From Sandaracinaceae bacterium (lineage in GTDB: Bacteria; Myxococcota_A; Polyangia; Polyangiales; JAFGIB01): 42,478 nucleotides of DNA. How positions within the stretch are numbered: the stretch's first letter is position 1; every line of letters starts with the position of its first letter. The stretch spans positions 1 through 42,478 of the forward strand of contig JADGRF010000261.1 in the NCBI GenBank assembly GCA_017881055.1, written 5' to 3'. The translations under genes were made by a program, and so were the position numbers. The notes below the pieces were generated by a model. That model was given only the letters and a program-made list of their open reading frames with translations. It was not told the DNA's origin and made no database searches. This document shows positions 15,361-23,954 of the stretch, piece by piece.

Positions 15361-16002
15361 CTACGCCGTGATCTCCACGGGTTGATTGAACAGCACGGTG
15401 CCCTGCGCGGTGCGGATCACGCAGCGGTACTTGCCGGGCTTCTTGTCGGTGCTGATGAACGCCTGGGTGCGCCAGCGCTTGGCCTTGGGAACTGACAGCT
15501 GCACACCGTGCGGGCTCGGGCCCACGCTGCTCTCCCAGCGTACGTCGAGCGTGAGCGGGTCCTGTGTGGCGTTCTCCAGCTCCAGGAACACCCAGACCTT
15601 CGGAGTTTCGGCGCGGGAGAAGCTGGTCGCCAGCTCGACCGGCTCGCGATCTACGATGCGCTTCGCAAAGACCGCGCGCTTGAGCGTGACGCCTGCCACG
15701 TTGCTGGCCGGCGCGGCGGTTGGTGCCGCTGAGGGCTGCAGCGTGCCACCCGCTGCAGGTTGCGCCGTCGGCAGGACGATGTGCTTGGCACCAGCGCGCG
15801 CCGTCGTGCTCTTGCTCGCCGTCGCAGGGTGTCGCGCTGTCGTCGTGCTCGGCTGTGCCGGGGCGGGGCCCGCCGTGCTGCCGATCTGCGGCACCTGCTT
15901 ACTGCGTCCGTCTGCGCACGCCGCGAGCAGCAGAAGGCCCAGCACGAAGCCTCTCGTCGAGGTTCGGTTTGCGTTTGGGTTTGCGTTTGCATTCAGCATC
16001 AT
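15361..16002 (-). CDS. Lipoprotein with C-terminal DUF2914 domain
   Basis: 213 residues. The signal peptide ends in a lipobox (GLLLLAAC). A Pro/Ala/Thr-rich linker of about 80 residues leads to a DUF2914 domain (VTLKRAVFAKRIVDREPVEL, AETPKVWVFLELENA, WRTQAFIS), a periplasmic beta-sandwich of unknown role. The first residues contain an Asn-Ala-Asn-Ala-Asn-Pro run from a short DNA repeat (GTTTGC/GTTTGG units, 15966-15993). It starts one base after the stop of the VIT/VWA gene, so the two are translationally coupled and may work together at the cell envelope. Confidence 0.82.
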   Translation of the reverse strand: MMLNANANPNANRTSTRGFVLGLLLLAACADGRSKQVPQIGSTAGPAPAQPSTTTARHPATASKSTTARAGAKHIVLPTAQPAAGGTLQPSAAPTAAPASNVAGVTLKRAVFAKRIVDREPVELATSFSRAETPKVWVFLELENATQDPLTLDVRWESSVGPSPHGVQLSVPKAKRWRTQAFISTDKKPGKYRCVIRTAQGTVLFNQPVEITA

Positions 16003-16003
16003 T

Positions 16004-17910
16004 TCAGCACCCTCCAGCGAAGCTCACGGCCACCTTCAACTCGCGTTCCACTCGGTTGCGCGCGAGATCGATCGCGACCACGCGCAGCAAGAGCTCCTCG
16101 GTCGTGACGCCGTCCGGTACGCGGATTTCACCCTCGTACAGGCCCGTCTCCAGATCGACGTGCAGCGCGACGCGCGCCTTCGCCACGCCGGGCAGCGTCA
16201 CGTACACCTCTTTCACGGGCTCCAGCGGGTCGACGGTGACGTGCATCAGCTCGCCCACGTAGACCGCCTCGGGTACGTCCACGACCAGCTCCGGCGCAGT
16301 GGCATCGATCACGTAGTCGATGTCGCGCCACTCGATCGTGCCGTCCTTGTGCTCGATGCGAACCATGATCGTGTAGTGACCGTCCTTCACGTCGCGCGGC
16401 ACGAGGAAGCGCGCGTACCAGCGCGTGTGCGCGGTGTCGTAGCGTACACGACCACTTCACCGTCGCGATACAGATCGGGCAGGCGCTTCGGGTAGCTCGA
16501 GCTGACCGGCAGCGTGCCGAAGTCGAGCGCAAGGTCGACGATCAGCGGCATGGCGATGCGCGTGTAGAGGCGCTCCATCTCGCTCTCGATCTGCGAGCCG
16601 TTCTGCACGAAGCTCGCGCTCCCCCGGTTGTCCTCCGCCAGGCGCTCGAGGAAGTCGCGATTCACGCCTTCGCCTGCGCCGAAGCTGTAGATGCGTACGC
16701 CGCTGTCGCGCGCGCGCACGTCCGAAAGCACGACCTCGGGTGGCGCATCGCCCTGACCGTCGGTCATGAACACGATCGCACGCGGCCGACCCGGTTGCCT
16801 GTTCTTCAGCGTGTCGAGCGCGGCTAGGAGCGCGTCGCGAATGTTCGTGCCGCCCTTCACCTGCAGCTCCGAGACGGCCCCTGCGGCGACCCGGCGGTTT
16901 TCAGGCGTCGCGTCCGCGAGCTGGCCGAACGTCGGGTAGTGCTCGTCGTCGAAGCTGATGATCTCGAAGCGGTCCTTCGGCGACAGCTGCTTCAGGATCG
17001 CCTGCAGCCCTTGCTTGGTTTGCTCGAGCGGCGTGCCCTGCATGCTGCCCGAGATGTCGGTCACGAACACGATGTCGCGGCCGATCACGTCGCTCTGCAC
17101 CACGGCGGCTTTGGGCGACACCACCAGCATGAAGCTGCCCTCACCGTCGCCGCCGTCATCGCGGTGCGTGGTCAGGCGCATCGCGTAGTCGTCCGTGGCG
17201 AGCCGATAGCGAATGCGTAGGTCTTGCGTGAGCGCTTGGCCTTCACTCTCGAACGTCACGCGGAAGTCGTGCGGGCTGATCTGCTGCACGCGCGCGGCAA
17301 ACCCGATGGTCTGTACATCGCGAATCGGTAAGCTGTCCGTGAGCTCCGCGTCCAGCGAGAACACCGCGTTGCCGCGTGGCAGGTTCTCCTTCGGCAAGAG
17401 GTACTCGATGTAGCCCTCGCGCATCGCGAGCGGCGCCACGCTCGACAGCTCGACCAGCTTCTCTTCGTGCGGCGCGACCGGGAACACCCGGAAGCGAAAC
17501 TGATCGCCTTCCTGCTCCAGGAGGCCCGGATCGCGTCGCACGCCCGACAGCTGCTGATACACCTGCGTCGCGGCCTGCTTCTCCAGCACCTCGCCGACCA
17601 CCTTCTCGCTGCCGTTCCAGTAGCTGAAGCCATCGACCATCTCGCGCTGGCCCAAGCGGAACGTGCACGTCAGCTCGAGGGGCTCGGTGTGCTCGCTCTT
17701 GAAGTGATACACGCCGTGCACGGCCGCGACCTGATCGTGAATGGCAAGCTCGGTGCTCTGAAACGACTCGTGCAGCGCGCCGTCGGGCGGCGCGATACCG
17801 TTCTTGTCGACCGCGCTGACATCGAGCGCGAGCGCGCGGTTCAGGAACACGAGCCAATAGAAGATCAGCGTCGGATACGAACGTAGCCAAAGTCTTTGAA
17901 GTCGCGTCAT
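16004..17910 (-). CDS. VIT/VWA domain envelope protein (one frameshift)
   Basis: Start ATG 17910 with a hydrophobic export/anchor segment (SYPTLIFYWLVFLNRALALD). The VIT domain spans about 45-190 (AVHGVYHFKSEHTEPLELTC, FSYWNGSEKVVGEVLEKQAA), then a VWA domain with an intact MIDAS (FVTDISGSMQGTP, GGTNIRDALL, FMTDGQGD). Near 16420-16445 the frame breaks: the first frame ends soon after GEVVVYATTP, while the natural continuation (YDTAHTRWYARFLVPRDVKD) and a further ~130 residues of beta-rich sequence follow in another frame to TGA 16004. A loss of 1 or 4 bases in a CGCGC-rich stretch would explain it. It could be decay or a sequencing error. Confidence 0.8.
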
Positions 17911-18073
17911 GGTCTGCCTCGGTCTGGGGTTGCCCCGAGGTAGAGCAGGCTGCGTGCCAGTCGCGCGCGGGCAGGAGCTGTAAGCAGAACCCGCGAAATT
18001 GCCGAGATTTGCAGCACGGCGCGCGCGGGCGGCCTTCACGAAAGCCACGAATCACAGCCCCGGAAGCTACGAT

Positions 18074-18562
18074 TTACAGCTTATCGATCAAGCGCTCGAT
18101 CCGTGCCCGAACCTCGTCGGCGCTGGCGGCGTCGGGCATCCAGGTGAGCGACGGGTGCGCGCGCGACAACAGCTCGAAGCGCCGCAGCTCGCGCGAGAAG
18201 TCGTAGGCCAGGATGACCGGCAGGGCGGCGTGCCCGTGCTCGCGCAGCGCCGCTAGGATGTACAGGCCCTGGTGCTGCGCCAGGTGCCGGTACGCTTTCT
18301 CGGCGCTGCCGTGATCGCGCGTGGCCTGTGCGTGGTCACCGAGCAAGGTCTCGCGCGGCACGCGATCGAAGCGCATGTCCAAGTACACGAGCGCGACCGC
18401 GTGTGCGCGCAGGAGCGTGAGCGCTTCGTGGCCGCCGTGCGCTTGCAGATAACGAGGCCCGGGCGCAAAGCGCGTGAGGTTCTCCAAGTACTCGTTACCG
18501 TCCTCGACGATCAGCACGGTCTTGCTCTCGTGGCTGCTTGCGCTCGCTGATTCGTGACTCAT
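18074..18562 (-). CDS. Degenerate response-regulator receiver domain protein
   Basis: 162 residues: a Ser/His-rich N-terminal tail, then a receiver-like fold. Acidic residues E20/D21 (VLIVEDGNE) and the likely phospho-acceptor D62 (VALVYLDMRFD) are present. The usual Thr/Ser (PVILAYDFS has Ala) and the conserved Lys before the last loop (LTWMPDA) are missing. It therefore may bind without a normal phosphorylation switch, or be a pseudo-receiver. No output domain. Its start overlaps the stop of the kinase-like gene by ATGA, so the two are translationally coupled. Confidence 0.78.
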   Translation of the reverse strand: MSHESASASSHESKTVLIVEDGNEYLENLTRFAPGPRYLQAHGGHEALTLLRAHAVALVYLDMRFDRVPRETLLGDHAQATRDHGSAEKAYRHLAQHQGLYILAALREHGHAALPVILAYDFSRELRRFELLSRAHPSLTWMPDAASADEVRARIERLIDKL

Positions 18563-19590
18563 GTCCGTTCGCTCCGCTGACCTGGCAGGCGTAGCACGAC
18601 TGCTTTTTCGAAGCCGGGCTCTTGCTCGCTCAGGTCGAGCTGCCCGTCGCGTTGCGCCACGAGATCCGCGGTCAGACCAAGCCCAGCTTCGATGTACGCA
18701 TCGCGCAGCTGGGCGCGCTCCAGCATGTGCGGGGCGCGGTCCCGCACATGCAGCGCGACGCGCTCGATCGCGGTCACCGGATCGAGCTCGATCACGACCA
18801 GGACGCCAACCACGATCGGCGCCGGAGCGCCGTGCACGATCGAGGCCTCGAGCGCGTTACGAAACAGGTTGGAGAGAATGTCGTCGAACGCCGGCCGCGG
18901 CAGCGCCAGCGCACAGGGCAGCTCGGACCGCGGATCGAGCGCGAGTGGGGCAATGCTTGCGGTCGCGAGCGCCGGTTCGTGGCGCACGCGATCGAACACG
19001 GCGTTGAGCAGCGCGGCGTCCACGTGCAAGAGGCGCACGCGATCGAGCAGCGCGCGCAGCGCGGCGTGCCCGCGCTCGTTGAGCAGCTGGTCCACGGCGC
19101 GCAGCTCGTCCGCGAGACGCTGGTGTGCCGCCGGCGAAGCGTCGTCCACGGCCAAGAGCGCGTGACGCAGCTGACGCATACGCGCAAAGCCCGAGAGCAG
19201 CGCCGAGGTGAGTGGGTCGCGCTGCGCGAGGTTCAAGCGCTCGCCGTGTGCTCGCCCAATGCTCACCAGCTGCTCGGCATAGGCGTGCAAGCGTGGCTCG
19301 GCTCCACCGTGGCCGTCCGCGCCGAAGAACGCGCGCAGGATGTGCTCGACAGGTTCTCTGCTCTCGGCTCCGCTGCGAATGCGCTCGATCAGGCCGTCCA
19401 GCATCAGCGTGTTGTGCTTGAGCACCTCGTGGCGGATCGCGGAGAGCACGCGCTGCACGTCCGGCCCAGCGTCCGGGTGGCGGTCGAGCAGCGTGGCAAG
19501 ATCGATGCCGCCCCAGCGCCAGTTGCGCAGCGCGAGCGCGCCAGCGACGAGCAGCATGAGCGCGAGCGCCGCGAGCACGGCCAGTGTCAT
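18559..19590 (-). CDS. Membrane-anchored histidine kinase-like protein
   Basis: 343 residues from ATG 19590, which overlaps the TPR gene stop (ATGA); this supports the start over an ATG at 19605. One N-terminal membrane helix (TLAVLAALALMLLVAGALAL) is followed by a helical region with a possible H-box (SAIRHEVLKHN, H54). The ATPase part has a good N-box (DDILSNLFRNALEAS), but the G1 region reads VRDRAPHML rather than DxGxG. The end has a weak G2-like AGLGLTADLVAQRDGQLDL. It may be a divergent or weak kinase. No periplasmic sensor domain is present; sensing may be supplied by the two upstream gene products. Confidence 0.78.
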   Translation of the reverse strand: MTLAVLAALALMLLVAGALALRNWRWGGIDLATLLDRHPDAGPDVQRVLSAIRHEVLKHNTLMLDGLIERIRSGAESREPVEHILRAFFGADGHGGAEPRLHAYAEQLVSIGRAHGERLNLAQRDPLTSALLSGFARMRQLRHALLAVDDASPAAHQRLADELRAVDQLLNERGHAALRALLDRVRLLHVDAALLNAVFDRVRHEPALATASIAPLALDPRSELPCALALPRPAFDDILSNLFRNALEASIVHGAPAPIVVGVLVVIELDPVTAIERVALHVRDRAPHMLERAQLRDAYIEAGLGLTADLVAQRDGQLDLSEQEPGFEKAVVLRLPGQRSERT

Positions 19591-21365
19591 GATGCGCTCG
19601 CGCACGCGCGCAGCGAGCGCATCGATCTCGGCTTGTGAGAAGCGACTTGCGTGATTCGCGTGGAGACCGCACAGGCGCGCGCATGCAGCAGATCGAAGAG
19701 CTGCGGCGCATCGTGCAGCATGCTGAAGGTTCCGGGGTCTGGGCCGGCAGCCAGCTCTGCGAGACGAAAGCGGCAGCCAACACTCCTGGCGCGCTCGCAG
19801 TCGGCGAGATAGGGACGCGCCGCGTCGCTCTGGCCGAGCGTGATCAGCGCGCTCGCCAGTGCTTCTTGGGCTTCGGGCTGCCCGGGATTCTGCTGCAACG
19901 AGCGCCGCAGCGCGCTCACAGCCTCTTGCGAACGGCCAGTCGCATGCAGCAGCTCGGCTTCGAGATTGAGCGCCTCGACGCTGCTCGATCGCGCACCGAG
20001 GCGCTGCAGCTCGGCCAGCGCCGCGCCCGTGCGGCCTCGGGCGATGAACACGCGCGCGCGAGCCAGCGGATCGAGCGGCAGCTTTTCGTCGTCGTTCGCG
20101 TGCGCGGTTGCAGGCGCGCTGCCGCCCAGCAACGTCTCGATCGCAGCCTGCAGCGCCAGCGCCTGCTCGCGCTCGGCACCTTCGGGTGCTTGGGCAAGAA
20201 AGCGCTGCACGCGGGAGAGCGCACGCGGAAGATCACCCTGCGCGCGATACGCGCGCGAGAGCAAAAGCTCCGGCTCGGCCCAGTCCGGGCGCAGCTGCAA
20301 CGATCGCTCGCCCAACAGGGCCGCTTCGACCGCGTGCGCTGGCTTCGCGTCCAAGTACAGCTGGGCCAAGCGCAGGGGGACGTCGGGCGAGGTTCCGTCG
20401 AGCGCGATCGCGCGCAGGTACTCGAGCTCGGCTTCGGGATCGCGCTCGGCGTCGCGCAGCACGTCTCCGAGATCGGCGTGCACGCTGGCCAGGCCCGGCG
20501 AGTGCTGCAACGCGTCGCGCAGCAGCGCCACCGCCTGTGCGGGTTGACCGGTTGCCCGCTGCACGCGTGCCTGCTCCGCGAGCGCACGCGCCTCTGCGTC
20601 GCCTGCACCGTCGTGCTGCGAGAGCCCGTAGCGTCGTGCCTCGCGATCGACTTCGAGCTCGAAGATGCGCTGCGCGGCGGCGCGCGCGCTCTGCGTGCCG
20701 GTCACCTCGCGGTAGTAGCGCGTGGCGTCCCCGGGCTTGCCCGCTAGCCGGTAGAAGTCGCCCAACTCCAAGCGCAGCGCATCGTCCATGTGCCCGAGCG
20801 CGAGATAACCCTGGTACGCGTACTCGGCCTGCTCAGTCTCACCGCGCCGTGCAGCCAAGCGTGCTTGCTTCAAGAGCACGCTGGGATCCTGTCCCAGCAG
20901 CTCGCGCGCTCGCGTGTACACGCGAGCGGCTTCCTCGAGGCGTTCTGGCGCGCTGCCGTCGCGCGCCAAGAGATCGCCGAGCGCCACGTATGCCGCGCCG
21001 CGCTCGGGCTCCAGCGTGATTAGCTCGCGGTACAGTTTCTCTGCGCGTTCGGCGTGACCGATCAAGACCTGCAGGTCCGCGAGCTCGCGCGTGGCGTCGG
21101 GGTTGTGCGGATCGAGGTCGTGCGCGCTCTCCAGCGCCTTGAGCGCGCCCGCGTAGTTCTTCGCGGCAAGCAGCGTGCGTGCTTCGTCCCGAGCCTTCTG
21201 CACCAGGCGCGCCACGGCCGAGTCGAGCTGCGCCGAGAGCGCGTGCAGATCGCTCGTGCCTGCGTCGGTCGCAGGCGTCGCGGGGGATGGTTGCGCGAGC
21301 GTCGCGGCGCCGCGTAAGTCGCTCACGAGCAGGACGCAGGCGGCGAGCGCGAGCCGCGTCTTCAT
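19587..21365 (-). CDS. Exported TPR-repeat protein
   Basis: 592 residues with a signal peptide (MKTRLALAACVLLVSDLRGA). About ten tetratricopeptide-type helix pairs fill the chain (ARTLLAAKNYAGALKALESA, ADLQVLIGHAERAEKLYREL, ALLRDALQHSPGLASVHADL, AVSALRRSLQQNPGQPEAQE). The end turns Cys-containing and is not repeat-like. It probably acts as a periplasmic scaffold. The start overlaps the likely stop of the propeller gene and the stop overlaps the kinase start, both as ATGA, which indicates a tightly coupled operon. Confidence 0.88.
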   Translation of the reverse strand: MKTRLALAACVLLVSDLRGAATLAQPSPATPATDAGTSDLHALSAQLDSAVARLVQKARDEARTLLAAKNYAGALKALESAHDLDPHNPDATRELADLQVLIGHAERAEKLYRELITLEPERGAAYVALGDLLARDGSAPERLEEAARVYTRARELLGQDPSVLLKQARLAARRGETEQAEYAYQGYLALGHMDDALRLELGDFYRLAGKPGDATRYYREVTGTQSARAAAQRIFELEVDREARRYGLSQHDGAGDAEARALAEQARVQRATGQPAQAVALLRDALQHSPGLASVHADLGDVLRDAERDPEAELEYLRAIALDGTSPDVPLRLAQLYLDAKPAHAVEAALLGERSLQLRPDWAEPELLLSRAYRAQGDLPRALSRVQRFLAQAPEGAEREQALALQAAIETLLGGSAPATAHANDDEKLPLDPLARARVFIARGRTGAALAELQRLGARSSSVEALNLEAELLHATGRSQEAVSALRRSLQQNPGQPEAQEALASALITLGQSDAARPYLADCERARSVGCRFRLAELAAGPDPGTFSMLHDAPQLFDLLHARACAVSTRITQVASHKPRSMRSLRACASAS

Positions 21366-22848
21366 GGCCGTCGCAGCGCGCGGATCTTGATCCCGAGCTG
21401 ATTGAAACGCAGCCGCACGGCCAGCTGGCGATCCAGAGCGCGCCGCTCGCGTCGAACGTCAAGTCCATCACCCAGTCGTCGACCAGGCCGTCCTGATGAT
21501 CGATGCGCGAGAACGAGAGCGCGCCGGCCGCGCCGGTCGTGGTCGCAAGCAGCACACCGGTCCTGCCGCTCCCAGCGGCAAGCAGACCCTCGTGCACGGC
21601 GATGCGTGTCAGCGCGCTCCCCGACAGCTCCCTGACGTCATGATGCTCCCAGCGCTTTGCGCCCCGCGCGATGCGACTGATCGTGCCGAGGTCGGCGATG
21701 AACGCTGCACCGCTTTGCGTATCCACCGCCACGCCGTTGACAGCTGGATACCATGGGCATGCCGCGCTCAGCTTAGCCACGCAGTCGGTGTGCACGTAGC
21801 TGTGAAACGCTCCGTGCGCGTCCATGATCGCGAGCCCGCGCGCGGTGGCGATGTACAGGCGCTCGCCGTCGGACGCGAGGTCGTCGACCATCTCGGACGG
21901 CAGCTCGTGCGCGCCCGCGACGTGCGTGAAGACGTGCCCGTCGTAGCGGCACAGGCCGCGGTCGAAGCTGCCGATGTAGAGCGCACCGCGATGCACGGCG
22001 AGCGCGCTGATGCGATCGCCACAGGGTAGTTCGTGGCCCAGGTCGAGCGGTTGCCACGCCTCCCGGTCACTCGCACGCAAGGACACGCCCGCGGCGCTCG
22101 CGAGCACGTCGTTGCCGAGCCACGTGGCACGCGCGGCTACGTGCAGGCCGGCAGCTCCTAGGCTGCGCAGCTGGCCTTGCTCGTACCGGAACGCATGATC
22201 GGTCGTGTCGATCGCCAGCGCGTCGCCTGCGAAGCGGACGTGCGCGATCGGCTCCGGGTGCCTCGGGCCAAGCGCTTGGCTCGGGTGAAGCGTGGCCCCA
22301 TCGCTGCAGACGACGCTGCCGTCCATCGTGCCGAGCGCCCAGCGCGTGCCGTCTGCGGATGCAGCCAGCGCCGTCGGCATTCCTTCGATGCGTCCGAGCG
22401 CGATGCCGACGTCGATGCCGGCGACTAAGCGCGTGACGCTGCCGCGCGCATCCGCCGCGATCACGTCCGAGCCCGCTGCCGTGACGAGCAAGAACCTGCC
22501 TGCGAGCACGCTGTGAAAGCGTTGCGTGCTCGCCTCGAAGCGCGCGAGGCTGCTGTCCGTGGCTACCCACAACGTGTCGCCAGCGAGCGCGCACGCATGC
22601 ACGCGCTCGCCCGGTAGGCCTTGGACTGCGCCGAAGCGCACGGGCGCCGCCGCTCGCGAGACGCGCACCATGCCGCCGCCAAGCGTACCCACCCAGAGCG
22701 CGTCCGCTTGCACGGCGAGGCACGTGGCGTCCTGCGTGTCGCCGTGGGTTGCGACGACGCGGAGCGCCTGCGGCGGCTCGGCTCGTGCGACCGACGCCGC
22801 ACTCACCAGCAGCGCGACCAAGACCCAGGTGAGGTGCACGCAACGCAT
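21362..22848 (-). CDS. Periplasmic two-component-regulator-type beta-propeller protein (frameshift near its end)
   Basis: Start ATG 22848 (MRCVHLTWVLVALLVSAASV; ATG 22860 also possible) with a Sec signal peptide. The chain is made of propeller blades with W-V/I-A/G-T endings (CLAVQADALWVGTLGGGMVR, ACALAGDTLWVATDSSLARF, ISALAVHRGALYIGSFDRGL, SDGERLYIATARGLAIMDAH), as in the Reg_prop sensor region of hybrid two-component systems. After MDLTFDASGALWIASW the frame runs on out of phase through the TPR gene. In another frame the sequence ends AVRLRFNQLGIKIRALRRP with a TGA that overlaps the TPR start as ATGA, the same coupling used later in the operon. I infer a frameshift at about 21400-21430. Confidence 0.72.
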
Positions 22849-22938
22849 GGCACGGGGCATGGACGCGGCAGGTTGCAAGCCCCGCGCCAGCGCTCGAAGC
22901 CGCGCAGCGGCCGGCAAGGCCGACGAAAATCGTAAAAC

Positions 22939-23088
22939 GTGGCTTCGACGCTACGAATCGTAGCTACGAACACACTCGGTGACACCAGCTCGGCGCACGA
23001 CACGAGCAAGACCACGACCGTGACGATGCACGAGGACAAGCCCGTGCTCGCATGCTGTCCGACGACCAACGGCGGCACCTGCCCCTGA
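22939..23088 (+). CDS. Possible small peptide with a Cys/Thr/Gly-rich end
   Basis: A GTG-started frame of 49 codons ends MHEDKPVLACCPTTNGGTCP. A polar leader followed by a short C/T/G/P core resembles ribosomal peptide precursors, but no modifying enzyme lies nearby, the Shine-Dalgarno is poor, and a 49-codon frame is expected by chance in such GC-rich DNA. Listed as a tentative gene only. Confidence 0.2.
   Translation: MASTLRIVATNTLGDTSSAHDTSKTTTVTMHEDKPVLACCPTTNGGTCP
22950..22969. promoter_or_regulatory. Palindrome and direct repeat GCTACGA-A-TCGTAGC-TACGA
   Basis: GCTACGA/TCGTAGC forms a perfect 7-bp inverted repeat (22950-22964), and GCTACGA recurs 13 bp later (22963-22969). It lies about 100 bp upstream of the propeller/TPR/kinase operon, in the position of an operator. 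Confidence 0.45.
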
Positions 23089-23107
23089 GCGCGCGCAACC
23101 GCTCTAC

Positions 23108-23881
23108 TCACCGTTCCACGAACGCGCGCTCGATCGTGTAGTGCGCGGGCGCGTGGCTCGAGCCTTCCTCGAAGCCGCGCTTCTCCAGCAGCGACACCAG
23201 ATCGGTGAGCATGCTCGGGCTGCCGCAGATCATCACGCGGTCGTGCTCGGGGTCGAGCGTTGGCAGCCCGATGTCTCCGCACAACTTGCCGCTCTCCAAG
23301 AGGTCCGTCAGGCGCCCACGGTTCTCGTACGGCTCGCGCGTGACCGTAGGGTAGTAGTGCAGCTGGTTTTGCACCTGCTCGCCGACGAGCTCGTGCTGCG
23401 GCAGCTCGTGCTTGATGTAGTCCGCGTAGCCCAGCTCGCTCGACAGGCGCACGCCGTGCGCGACGACCACGTGCTCGTAGCGCTCGTACGTCTCTGGGTC
23501 GCGGATGATGCTCAGAAACGGCGCGAGCCCCGTGCCGGTCGCGAGCAGGTAAAGGCGCTTGCCGGGCTTCACGTTGTTCACCACCAGCGTGCCAGTCGGA
23601 CGCTTGCCGACCAGAACCGCGTCGCCCACCGCGAGGTGCTGCAGCCGCGAGGTCAGCGGCCCGTCCTGCACCTTGATGCTGTAGAACTCGAGGTGATCCT
23701 CGTAGTTCGGGCTGGCGACGCTGAACGCACGCAACAGCGGGCGACCCTCGACGGGCAGGCCCAGCATCAAGAAGTGCCCGTTCTTGAAGCGCAGGCCGCG
23801 ATCGCGCGTGGTCGTGAAGCTGAATAGGGTGTCGTTCCAGTGCCGGACACTCAGAACGGTTTCTTCGGTCAACGTGCTCAT
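23108..23881 (-). CDS. fpr: Ferredoxin--NADP(+) reductase
   Basis: 257 residues, cytosolic FAD enzyme moving electrons between NADPH and ferredoxin/flavodoxin. The FAD motif is RAFSVASPNYEDHLEFYSIK; the FMN/FAD phosphate loop is GPLTSRL. The NADP site has LLATGTGLAPFLSIIRD, and CGSPSMLTD follows. It ends AHYTIERAFVER, the typical bacterial Fpr C-terminus (subclass I). It is divergent from a LysR gene, the arrangement known in pseudomonads, where FinR activates fpr in oxidative stress. AAGGAG lies 15 nt before the start. Confidence 0.93.
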   Translation of the reverse strand: MSTLTEETVLSVRHWNDTLFSFTTTRDRGLRFKNGHFLMLGLPVEGRPLLRAFSVASPNYEDHLEFYSIKVQDGPLTSRLQHLAVGDAVLVGKRPTGTLVVNNVKPGKRLYLLATGTGLAPFLSIIRDPETYERYEHVVVAHGVRLSSELGYADYIKHELPQHELVGEQVQNQLHYYPTVTREPYENRGRLTDLLESGKLCGDIGLPTLDPEHDRVMICGSPSMLTDLVSLLEKRGFEEGSSHAPAHYTIERAFVER

Positions 23882-23954
23882 GAGGAACGGTCTAGCGCTC
23901 CTTGACTCATCGGTAAAACGGGATATTCAATATAGACTATTCGGTTCTAACGAT
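23882..23954. promoter_or_regulatory. AT-rich divergent fpr/finR promoter region
   Basis: An AT-rich island in a GC-rich genome (GGATATTCAATATAGACTAT and flanks). On the minus strand TATATT (23934-23929) is a good -10 for fpr without a recognisable -35, as expected for an activator-dependent promoter. LysR half-sites of the ATTC/GAAT type are present, but no single T-N11-A box stands out. Confidence 0.5.

Noticed and set aside
15966-15996. GTTTGC/GTTTGG short direct repeats considered as a CRISPR or regulatory repeat
   Set aside because: Only a few 6-bp units, inside the signal-peptide codons of a lipoprotein (Asn-Ala repeats).
18622-19638. 338-codon plus-strand open frame opposite the kinase gene
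   Set aside because: Arg/Gln/His-rich shadow; the minus-strand gene has an N-box and an ATGA-coupled start and stop.
22803-23282. Minus-strand 159-codon frame between fpr and the propeller gene
   Set aside because: Hydrophobic stretch arises from the reverse of Thr/Asp codons; no start signal, and it overlaps the fpr gene out of frame.
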